Assembly (NCBI GenBank): GCA_001600455.1
Contig: BCKC01000006.1
Span: 372,001-436,000, forward strand
Reading direction: 5' to 3'
Length of the DNA: 64,000 nucleotides
Source: Endocalyx cinctus
Taxonomy: Eukaryota; Ascomycota; Sordariomycetes; Amphisphaeriales; Apiosporaceae
Shown here piece by piece: positions 55,505 through 64,000 of this stretch. A model generated the notes under the pieces. That model did no database searches, was not told where the DNA came from, and saw nothing but the letters and a program-made list of their open reading frames with translations. The position numbers and the translations under genes are program-made. Numbering within the stretch: the first letter of the stretch is position 1; each line of letters starts with the position of its first letter.

Positions 55505-57115
55505 ATGCCGGTAGTGACCAGGCATCGAGCTCAGGCTCGGGCTCAAGCTCAGGCCCAGGTTAATGCTAGTCGCGCATCTTCAGCGACAGGACGCGGTCAA
55601 TCTGAGGAAGAGAATAGCAGTGATGAGGACGACGAGGGTATTCCAGCGAGAGCCTCTGCGCCGCTCGGAAAACCCGGTTCTGTATCAAGTCTACGAGACG
55701 CTCCTACGCCAGAAAGACGGAAGATGCATGAATCTGCTCGCCCCGTTCAGAAGCGCCGCAAGCCTTCAATTTCGGCGTCGGCAACCTCTACTCAGACGTC
55801 GGGAGATCATTCCGACGACGTTTCACCGATTCCTGGTCTAATGAAGAAGGTGAACAACTCGCTCCGCAGACCAGCCGTCTTAGCGTCCGAGAATGCCCCA
55901 CAAGATATCGATGCACTCGACGCTCCGGATTCGCCAGGTGATCAATTACGCGAGGATATGACACGGCACACGCAGCAACGCGGATCGAATGAAGATCAAC
56001 GTGAGATCTCTTGGGTGTCCTCGTCGCCTAGCGGAGATGAAGATGGCGAAGCTGGCGAAGAAGACGAATCTAGCGACGAAGATGACGATGACAGCTCGGA
56101 TCTCGACTCGATTTTCGGTGAACTCGATTCAAGGGTGGGTGATACATTATCTCCACCCTCCCCCGTCGATTACCTTATCACGGTGCACTTAAATGGGGAC
56201 GTGATCAAAGATGTTTTTAAGCAGATGACGCTCAAAGCTTGGGGTGCGAAGAGAAGCATAAACTGGTGCAAGACACCATTTGATGCAAGCTCAGTCAAAC
56301 TCTCTAAAAAGGTATCTAAAAGTATCTTCCAACGTCTCGAGAAATTCGAACAACTCCTTGGTGATATTCCACGCACTAGTGAGAATGAAGGCTCCATCAG
56401 TGAGCAAAATGAGTTTCTCACGTCTCGACGCATTACTTTCGGCAGGTTCTATTCAAGTATAAAGAAAGATATCAAGAAGATTATTTCGTGTCTCAAACAT
56501 GGAGAACCTGAAAATCGCCAAGAACTTGAAAATGACGAAAGAGCTGCTCGAAGAAAAAAAACCCGCAAAGAAGTGGCAAAAGATCTTGTCGGTTGTATCA
56601 TACCAATGATGATCCATGTTCTTGTGACAGCATGGCGCCGGTGTGCAAGAAGCTGGGACGAGACATGGTTCACTTTACGTATGGTGCGCATACTAGGAAA
56701 AATAACAACTTGGATCCAGGATTTACTGGGCGCGCTCTTTGCAGTAATACAAGTCCATCCACTCGAGGGTAAACCGGACGGGTACTATGAAAGACATGAG
56801 TGGAACAAGAGTTGGAAAGCTAATTTGGATATGAGGATGCGGCTCGAATCAATTATAGACGATCTCAAAATAATCATTGATAACGTCCCAGAAGAAATCT
56901 CCCGAGAACGGCAACGGCGGGATAGAGAACTTGAAGAAATCGAAAAGCGACGGCGGCGACTGCAGAGAATACAAGACGAGGAGGATCGAGAAAGGGAGAG
57001 AGACGAACGAAGACGGGAAGAGGCAATGGCGAGATTTGAACGGTCAAAGATTACCGCTCAGCGAAGGCGCCAAGAGCGAATTCGTGAAACAAAAGAGAGA
57101 CTCCAGAATGACTAA
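55505..57115 (+). CDS. Unrecognised acidic/coiled-coil protein, 536 aa
   Basis: Single uninterrupted exon. I prefer the ATG at 55505 (MPVVTRHRAQARAQAQAQ) over the in-frame ATG at 55454, whose extension is hydrophobic and unlike the rest. I do not recognise the family. The N-terminus is a Gln/Ala repeat, then acidic Ser-rich patches (EEENSSDEDDEG; EDESSDEDDDDSSDLDSI). The middle part (about 225-420) looks folded and helical (VIKDVFKQMTLKAWGAKRSI, FGRFYSSIKKDIKKIISCL, LVGCIIPMMIHVLVTAW, TWIQDLLGALFAVIQV). The C-terminal 100 residues are a charged single-helix/coiled-coil of Arg/Glu repeats. It is probably nuclear. The long frame and clean codons make it real. Confidence 0.75.
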   Translation: MPVVTRHRAQARAQAQAQVNASRASSATGRGQSEEENSSDEDDEGIPARASAPLGKPGSVSSLRDAPTPERRKMHESARPVQKRRKPSISASATSTQTSGDHSDDVSPIPGLMKKVNNSLRRPAVLASENAPQDIDALDAPDSPGDQLREDMTRHTQQRGSNEDQREISWVSSSPSGDEDGEAGEEDESSDEDDDDSSDLDSIFGELDSRVGDTLSPPSPVDYLITVHLNGDVIKDVFKQMTLKAWGAKRSINWCKTPFDASSVKLSKKVSKSIFQRLEKFEQLLGDIPRTSENEGSISEQNEFLTSRRITFGRFYSSIKKDIKKIISCLKHGEPENRQELENDERAARRKKTRKEVAKDLVGCIIPMMIHVLVTAWRRCARSWDETWFTLRMVRILGKITTWIQDLLGALFAVIQVHPLEGKPDGYYERHEWNKSWKANLDMRMRLESIIDDLKIIIDNVPEEISRERQRRDRELEEIEKRRRRLQRIQDEEDRERERDERRREEAMARFERSKITAQRRRQERIRETKERLQND

Positions 57116-59636
57116 TAAATGGAAAGAGGCCTTGGTCGTGAAAACGGCGAACACTCTAGGAAGGACGCGCTGATTCATGTCGAGATTTGACGGCCATATT
57201 TACTTGCCTACTCAGCTTTCTACAAAATTACCCTTCTTATTGTCCATACTTTGAAAATAACCTAGACCACGGAAAGGTGGCTACAGAAAGAAAAGAAAAG
57301 CACGATCTCTGATATTAATGTTATATTAGCAGAGGGGAAACGAAGCTGACGGAGTTACGAATGGATGAAGTCGTAGGGTATGGCGAAACGATATAAATAC
57401 ATAGTGGAACCACTCTGGACCTATGTTGTGGATAGCTTCAGCACTTTGTATAATATGAAAGCTATTAAAACGTACATACACATACGTTCATAAATAATAC
57501 ACTAATCTGCAATTTTTCATGTTCTTTTGAGTGCCCCATAGATCTCGAGGTGAAAATAAGCTCCAAGATTCTGGGGTTGCGTCGATATCCGATCTGGTAT
57601 GTAAGTTCACACGATAAATCGACCCAACTGAGAGCTGCCACATCAGTAGCACGTCCCACAACGAGTTCGCGGCACATGCAGGTATGCTGGGTATCATTAC
57701 CTTCCGTGCCTACCTAGCCGTTAATGATTATGCGTGATAGTAGTTGGGTACAACTAACCATTGCGACTGTTGCTGCATATGGTTGGAGCTCCCGAAAAAA
57801 ATAGTCCAAAAAATACATAAAAACTAGACAAGTCAGGATGCCTGTTTTCTTGCCACGAATGCTTAGTGTAGATCATAGCTTGCCATCCCGCCTCCTTGAA
57901 TTGTTTTTTTTTTTTTTTTTTTTAAACTAACTGATCTAAGTGATCCTTGACCTCCCGTAGTTTAGAAGAGAGAGGTATCCGTACTTCTTCTACGGTGTAC
58001 GATAGTCCAAAGAAAAACGCCAGGAAGATCACTTAGCGCCGCGAGGAATCGAACTTAACACCCTCTATTAATCGGCAATCGATATGTACCCATCTCTAGT
58101 AGCATAATGGTAGGTAGCACTAAGGTTTAAAGATTGGCTGGAAATGGACGAACGTTATTCACATGCTTCTCGATAAGGTGGTTGGGTGTAACTAAATTAA
58201 AGAGGAGGCGGTAAAAGAAATTCTCAAGCGCTTAACACGGAGTTTTCCTGAAAGCGCACTTCGCCTTGCTTTGGGCTGACTTGACCAGACGCGACATTAT
58301 GGAAGATTTTATAGGTGATAGACAGCCTTTTTCTTTTAGACTTCCAGACAGGGGTATCTTTCTAAGACGTACAGATAAGATGTTTCAATAGTATTAAAAT
58401 GTATATGTATGATCTACAGTAATACTGTACAAAGTAATTCCGATCTTAGCGATACGGAATATCTATGATACACCGGCTATCTGGGTCACCGAGAAGGTGC
58501 AAAGAAGGATATCATGAGTTTGAATTATGGATTGTTTTAACCAAGTAACTATCATGAATGGATTATTTTCTTCGATTATCAGACTAGGTATGTAATGGTA
58601 GAATTCTAGAAAGGAGGTTGGGTTATTTGTGGTGTATTCTACGGAGTGTTCTAAAAGTATTATGGTAATGGTAATGGTACCGAGTACTGTATTCGAGCTA
58701 CAAGCTACCTTAGCTGCTTAGCTGCTTAGCTGCTTAGCTGCTTAGGTACTACACTAGTAATGCTACACTAGTGTAGCCACTGAAAAAGATAATCACGTAC
58801 CTAATAGGTAAGGGTATACGGAGTAATCCAGGTAATCTCTGGAAAAGTCGTTAAACCCCCGTTAATGTCAAAGCTACAGGCCAGGATAGGTCAGAATAAG
58901 CCCTGTAAAATTCATCCCATCATTCTATTATCCCTGCATAAGCTATAATATTTTCTCCATCTTGCCCCATAATTCTCCCATCTCGGTATCTCTCATATTA
59001 TTTTTTTCTCTCTTTCTCCTGAGGTCCATGGCCATCTTTTTTTATTTTTTTTTTTTATTAAAGTCTTTTATATGTCCCTCAATTGACCACGATTCTTATA
59101 GAGGAAGTTCGTGAAGGTCATATTTGACTTTCTTTTCTTGTTGTCTAAATCAAAGCCTCAGCTTCTGCGACTGACTTTGCTTTATTTCTGTTGAATCAGT
59201 ATCAAGATATACAGGAGAATAGAGAGAAGAAAAGGAGACAGGTCAGTAGCAAATCCCATTCCCTATTTAATTTATAACCCGCCACCATGATGGTCAACCC
59301 CCCCTTTTGTGACGTGTCGCATCGCGGATCATAGCTGTACTTCATTATGATAATCAGCTTTCTATTATCAGCTCCTTCATCAATGCGCTGACTACATGTT
59401 CTTTACCCCTCTAACAACTTGTCCTCTTCTTCTTACCTTTACTGTTTCTTCATCCCACCATCAATTCGACTAGGTGTTTGTTTCACAAGCTGGTTTCTTA
59501 GTGCTAACATCATTAAAATTTAACAAGAACTCTTCTCTAGCTCTACTCCTTGATTTTCTTCGTTATTGATCGAACGAGACGAGACAAACCCGACAAAATC
59601 ATATTACGTATTAAATCCGCTGGATCAACCGTGAAC
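57116..59636. other. Intergenic region with A/T-rich spacer and repeats
   Basis: About 2.5 kb without a supported gene. Minus-strand frames at 57465-57697 overlap and look random. It contains a 21-base T run (57903-57923), an 8-bp tandem repeat (58710-58744), a CT-rich stretch (58981-59060) and the long leader of the coiled-coil gene, which may hold a 5'-UTR intron (a good donor at 59241, GACAG/GTCAGT, is visible). Confidence 0.45.
58710..58744. repeat. 8-bp tandem repeat (x4)
   Basis: Four consecutive copies of TTAGCTGC followed by TTAG, in intergenic DNA. Confidence 0.9.
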
Positions 59637-62600
59637 ATGTCTGATGCCGAGGGATTCGAGGTAGTTCAACATGAAGAGTCTATCCTCTCGGGGGAAGAGA
59701 CCACAGGAACCGGTGCCACCGATGCATCTCCCAAGTCGTCTGTAAAGTCTCCCAAGGCTGAAGGCGCAGCTGCTGCGAAGCGACCTGGTGCCACGACAAC
59801 CACCGCTCGTCGACCTGTGACCGCTGCCACCGCGTCCAAGAGCGCCACGGGTACTGCTCGTACTAGCACCGGCCTCAGCAAGCCTCCCACCCGACCACCC
59901 GCTGGGACGACGGTTAAGAAGCCCGCAGGTACCACCACCACTACTGCCCATAGGGCTCAACCTTCTGTTTCGGAAGATGAGAAGAAGAGAACTGGCATAA
60001 CCTCCGCAGCTCGACGAACCTCAATTGCACCGGGGGGCTCACCCTCCAAGACTGGTACGAGACCAACTGCTACATCTTCAATCGCAGCTGCTCGAAAACC
60101 CGCTAGCTCGGTTAGTGGCACGGCGCCCCGAACTAGCACCACTACGAGCAGGACTTCTTCCACGATCGGTGCTTCCGGCACAACACGTTCTATTCCGAGC
60201 GCACGAACAGGCGCCCCCTCGTCCGCTGCTACCGACGCGAAGAAGCGCGTTTCCGCTGTAGGAACTGCTTCATCTATTGCCCCTAAGCACGTTTCTCGTC
60301 CTTCGGTTTCGTCTCTTTCCGCCGCATCGTCCAAGGATGTCGAAGACCTAAAGACGAAGCTTGCCGAGAAGGAGTCTGAGGTTGAATCGTTGAAGGAGCA
60401 GGTTGCCGCGTCCCAAGAAAAGGTCACCGAGTTGGAGGAAAAGATCAAATCGACGACGGATGGTGTCACAGATGCTGAAGAGGCTGTTCGCAAGGGCCAC
60501 GAAGAACTCTTGGAAACGCTAAAGTCTACTCACGCATCAGAAAAGGAGGCTCTGGGAACACAGGTTTCTGAAGCGCTCGAGAAGTTGCGAGTTGCCGAGG
60601 AGCAACTTGAAAGTCAGAAGGCTCAGCTTGCTGACTTGACTAGCTCCGAGGATTCGAAGGACATCGCAATTACGGATCTACAGAGCAAGCTGGAATCTTT
60701 GCAGTTAGACAAAGACTCTGGTGCTAAAGATAGCGAGGCCGCTATCGCAAAGGCCGCAGAAGAACATGCTGCCAAGATAGAAGAGCTCCAGGCATCCTTG
60801 GAGGAGCAACATCAAGCTGCCATTGAAGCCCTTAAGGCTTCACACGCCGGCGAAATTGACGAGGGTAGCGCGAAGACAGGAGAACTCGAGAAAGCGTTGG
60901 AAGAGCTTAAGAGCGTAAACGAATCGCTCCAATCTAAAGTAGACGAGCTGAACTCGTCTACCGAGAGCGCAGGTGCTGCCAACGCCACTAAGATATCTGA
61001 ACTTGAGGCTGAGCTTGAGGCACTAAAGGCCGCTGCCGAACAAGACAAGGCTGCTCTCGCCGCGGCGCAATCAGAGCTTGAAGAAGTCAAGACGAAACTC
61101 GCCGAAGCTCTCGCTACCGTAGAAGCTACGACAAACGAGTTGACTCAATTCAAGTCCGATTTTGCTACTATGGAGGAGGAGCTTGCGGCAGTTAAGGCTG
61201 ACCTTGCTTCTAGCTCGGGTCTCTCTGCTGACCAAATTAAAGAGTGGGAAGATAAGTACGAAAAGTTGCAGGAGGACCACAAGGTCTCTATGGATACACA
61301 TACGAAGCAGCTCGAGCAGATTTCTCAGGATTACGAGACGGAGATCGAGAGCCTAAAAGGCGATGCTTTCTTTAAACGGAAGTTCCAAGTTCTTGAAGAG
61401 GAGCACACTGCATTGCAATCCAAGATGGAAGAATTAAATGGCACTCATGCCGAGTCGAACAAAACTTACGAGGAAAAGCTGCTAGCTGCTAAGGCTGAGC
61501 ATGATGCTGCTGTGCAGTCCCTCGCGGCCAAGGAGGAGGAGCATCAAAAGGCTCTGGATGCTCTACAAGCTAACCACGCTATGGAGTTGGAAGGCGCAAA
61601 GAGCGGTGCTTCCTCCGAGAAGGAAACGTATCTTGCCGAACTCGAGGCCCTGAAAGAGAGCCATGCTCAGCAGATCAAGCTTACCAAGTCCGAGAGCGAA
61701 ACTACTTATGCTAAGCAACTCGAAGCGTTGAATGCCAGCCATGCACACAACATCGAGCTTGCTAAGTCCGAAAGCGAGGCCACTTGGACTAAGGAGATGG
61801 AGTCTTTGAAAGCAGCCCATGCTGAAACACTAGATCTCCAAAGCCAGGACTTCAACTCCCGAATTGAAGAGCTGAAATCTAGTCACGCTCAGGAACTTTC
61901 GGCCAAGGATGCCGACGGCAGCGCTCATGCTACCGAGCTGGAAGCTATTAAGGCTGCATTAGAAACGGCACAGGAAGATCTCAAGAAGGCTACGGAAACC
62001 TACGCAGCAGACCTGGAGAAGATCAGGAAAGACAGCGAAGACAGCCATGCTGCCGAGATCGAGAAATTGATCACCATGCAGTCCGAAGCTGTGGAAGCTG
62101 CCAAGAATTCCGCCTCTGGCTTCCACAAGAGCGCGATTGAGGCCCTTGAAACACAGCATGCTCAAGTTCTTGAACAGCTGAAGCAGGAAGCTGAAAGCAA
62201 ACACTCTGCCGAAATTGAGCAACTTCTCACTTCGCAAGCGCAGGCTATCGAAGCTGCTAAGAACGAGGCCACTGCTTCCCAGAAGGCTGTTATTGAGGCG
62301 CTTGAGGCCAAGCATGCTCAGTTGGTCGAGGAGTTGACCAAAGACCACGAGAGCAAGGTAGCCGAAGCTGCTGCGGAGCTTACTAAACACCAGTCCTCAG
62401 CTTCAGAGCACGAGGCTATGCTGGTGAGCACGAAGGAGGCCCTAGCCAATGCGCAAGAACAAGCGGAGCGTCTCGAAAGCGAACTAACTGAGGCAAAGGC
62501 AAAGGGTGAACTCCTTGCCAAGAGCCAGGATGACGCCGAGCAATTGCACCAACAGCTCGCCGAAGCCAAGATGAGCAACGTACAACTCATGGCCGAGCTT

Positions 62601-63201
62601 GACGCTCTGAAGAACCAGAAGCCGGATACCTCCGTCGCGGATGCCCTTAAGGCAGAGCTGGAAGAGCTCAAGAAGACCCACGAAGAGGCGGTTTCGAGTG
62701 CACAAGAAGCCTCGACCAAATCCGTCGGCGACGTGGAAGCGTTGCAAAAGGCCATGGAGGCTAAGGCGGCCGAGTTCGAGGCGCTCAAGGAACAGCTTGA
62801 TTCGGCCAAGGAGGACGCTCTCATCGCGCAAAAAGACTTGGAGGCGCACAAGAATGACACCGACGCCAAGTTCAAGAACACCGAGGCGGACTACAAGGAT
62901 ATGTACGATAACTTGACGTCCATGGTCGAGGAAGAGCAGAAGAAGCGCGCGGCGATCGAGAAGGAAGCCGACGATATCAAGTCGAGATTCGCCGAGATGG
63001 AAGCGCAGATAAAGGTCAAGGATGCAGAGATCGTCGAAGCGAAGGTTTGTTTTCCCCCAGTCTATTTATATATTCTCCTTGTTATACCGTGACTAACGGA
63101 ATCTCCTGAAATAGGCTAAAGCAGAAGAAGCTGCCCCAGTAAAGAAAGGTCTGGCGGCCAGTCGATACGCCGATGATGATGACAACGAAGCTGACATGTG
63201 A
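59637..63201 (+). CDS. Long coiled-coil protein (tropomyosin/myosin-tail-like), 1,164 aa
   Basis: Exons 59637-63044 and 63115-63201 give 1,164 residues. The ATG at 59637 (MSDAEGFEVVQHEES) is preferred to the in-frame ATG at 59550 because its context and the acidic start fit better. Residues 1-230 are disordered, Ala/Thr/Ser/Pro-rich (TTTTARRPVTAATASKSATG). From about 235 to the end there is an almost continuous heptad coiled coil with Glu/Lys/Ala/Leu repeats (ELEEKIKSTTDG; ASLEEQHQAAIEALKASHAGEI) in 20-25-residue units of the form LKxxHAxEIE, suggesting internal duplication. It lacks any enzymatic domain. Plausible roles are a cytoskeletal, spindle-pole or membrane tether. The apparent C-terminus (ASRYADDDDNEADM, then TGA) is questioned below, because spliceable, in-phase exons follow. 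Confidence 0.82.
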
Positions 63202-63663
63202 AAAGATGACGCTGCCGAGTTAGACGCTCCCGCGGCCGCAGGTGAGGAGCCAGATCATTCATCAGCAGCGATGAGCGCGGTGCGCCAGCCCCCCTTACCT
63301 TGATGTCTTTTGCCAGTCGCAAATTAAACCGCCCGTGATTTATGAAAAAAAAAAAAAAAAAAAAAAAAAAAACACTTACACATCTTTTCATCTCTTCTTC
63401 ATGTTTTACGTTTTCGTCCTCGCATATGATGAACGGTTCACTAACAGTTTTTGATTCTTTAGCTAGCACAAGTTAATTTATCCCTTAAAGGCCTACAGGC
63501 TATTGACGACGAGATGAGGGATAGGAATTTACGGTAAGTAACGGGCTGATAACTCGCTCAAGAAATCGATGTTTTCGCTGTTTCAAAAGTTTTAACATGA
63601 TGAAATAACAGAATGCTTAAGTCGATGACCAACCAGACTAAGAACCAGCGCCAGATGAATTAA
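63202..63663 (+). other. In-phase exon-like segments downstream of the coiled-coil gene
   Basis: After the TGA at 63199-63201 the same frame stays open for 33 codons to 63303. It carries a good donor (CAG/GTGAGG at 63242). A strong acceptor follows (CTAAC branch, TTCTTTAG/CTAG at 63462/63466), an exon to 63533 with donor GTAAGT, and a final exon 63612-63663 ending TAA. The three pieces read in one phase: KDDAAELDAPAAA, then QVNLSLKGLQAIDDEMRDRN, then MLKSMTNQTKNQRQMN. They may be a spliced 3' UTR, an alternative C-terminus (in-phase donor GTAAAG at 63139 inside exon 2 would skip the TGA), or a separate small gene. Confidence 0.4.
63345..63372. repeat. 28-base poly(A) tract
   Basis: Uninterrupted run of A between the two exon-like segments, possibly inside an intron. 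Confidence 0.95.
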
Positions 63664-64000
63664 GCTTCACGATGAGCGATTGCCTTTCGAACATAAATAA
63701 CGACCGTACATATTCTTGGCGCTCAAACCGCCACTCGACAAATTCTTTTTTTTCTTTGGGACCTCCAAAGCTTTGCATTTGCTCACCATCATGACCACTC
63801 GGTCCTTGCTGCATAATATGTTGTTTACCTCTTGTTCTGGTCTTCCTCCGGCCCACTTCCAACTCGAGATGATGAATGGATATGGTCTCTTCTTTTTACA
63901 TACAGTATTTTTTTTTAATCATAAAATCGATGTTGTCGAGGTGGTTTTGTGTGGTTGGTGTATCTGGGGATTTTTAGTTCTATTCCAGTCATACCCGGGA
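63664..64000. other. Right edge
   Basis: No supported gene; probably the 3' flank of the preceding transcript. The minus-strand frame at 63638-63862 has no features. Confidence 0.4.

Noticed and set aside
58022..58110. tRNA-like stretch with a B-box-like GTTCGATTCC on the minus strand
   Set aside because: The T-stem and acceptor stem do not pair and no anticodon arm can be drawn; at best a very degenerate remnant.
62318..62881. Minus-strand frame of 187 codons rich in Ser/Ala/Leu
   Set aside because: Antisense of a Glu/Ala/Lys coiled-coil region, a regular artefact.
1..64000. Transposons, CRISPR arrays, rRNA genes
   Set aside because: No transposase or reverse transcriptase motif, no long terminal or inverted repeats, no direct-repeat array and no rRNA sequence were recognised by eye; small or degenerate copies could be missed.

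Overview
The window looks like nuclear DNA of a filamentous ascomycete (Pezizomycotina, most likely Sordariomycetes). Most genes are split by short introns of about 50-140 bases with GT...AG ends and CTAAC/CTGAC-type branch sequences. The gene families are typical of the group: a TOK-type potassium channel, a double-domain glyoxalase I, a GH81 glucanase, a fungal P450 and a berberine-bridge-like FAD oxidase. Intergenic DNA is A/T-rich and full of homopolymer runs. No transposon, CRISPR array or prokaryotic operon was seen. Coding exons were joined by hand; in every spliced model except where stated, the phases close exactly.

Left part (1-14 kb): an Lsb5-like VHS/GAT protein (-), an unrecognised nuclear-type protein (+), a CCCH zinc-finger protein with a DUF7923-like region (+), a TOK outward-rectifier K+ channel (-), an alpha/beta-hydrolase-like protein without its nucleophile serine (+), and an intron-containing tRNA-Pro(UGG) (-).

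Accessory part (14.6-35 kb): a pisatin-demethylase-like P450 (-), a BBE-type FAD oxidase (-), a small GC-rich orphan gene (+), then a run of broken genes: a Baeyer-Villiger/FMO-type monooxygenase, an unrecognised frame, a short-chain dehydrogenase and an MFS transporter. An intact HSL-family esterase and an intact second MFS transporter follow. The set (monooxygenase, hydrolase, dehydrogenase, transporters) resembles a ketone/lactone catabolic or secondary-metabolite cluster in decay; several in-frame stops are single C-to-T changes at CpA, as expected from RIP.

Right part (36.5-64 kb): mostly conserved genes: D-3-phosphoglycerate dehydrogenase (+), glyoxalase I (-), a vacuolar Ca2+/H+ exchanger (-), a GH81 endo-1,3-beta-glucanase (-), a Stn1-like telomere protein (-), a DNAJC9-like J protein (-), a RibD/cytidine-deaminase-like protein (+), tRNA-Lys(CUU) (+), an unrecognised acidic/coiled-coil protein (+) and a 1,164-residue coiled-coil protein (+).

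The most unusual observation is the tRNA-Lys(CUU) gene at 53866-53996. Its mature sequence folds perfectly only if a 58-base insert in the D-stem (between nucleotides 24 and 25) is removed. That insert has the full signature of a spliceosomal mRNA intron (GTTAGT ... CTAAC ... CAG), not of a canonical 37/38 tRNA intron. Other notable points are micro-exons (12-38 coding bases), a probable GC-AG intron in the Stn1 gene, homopolymer runs embedded in introns, and a well-formed splice structure downstream of the apparent stop of the coiled-coil gene.
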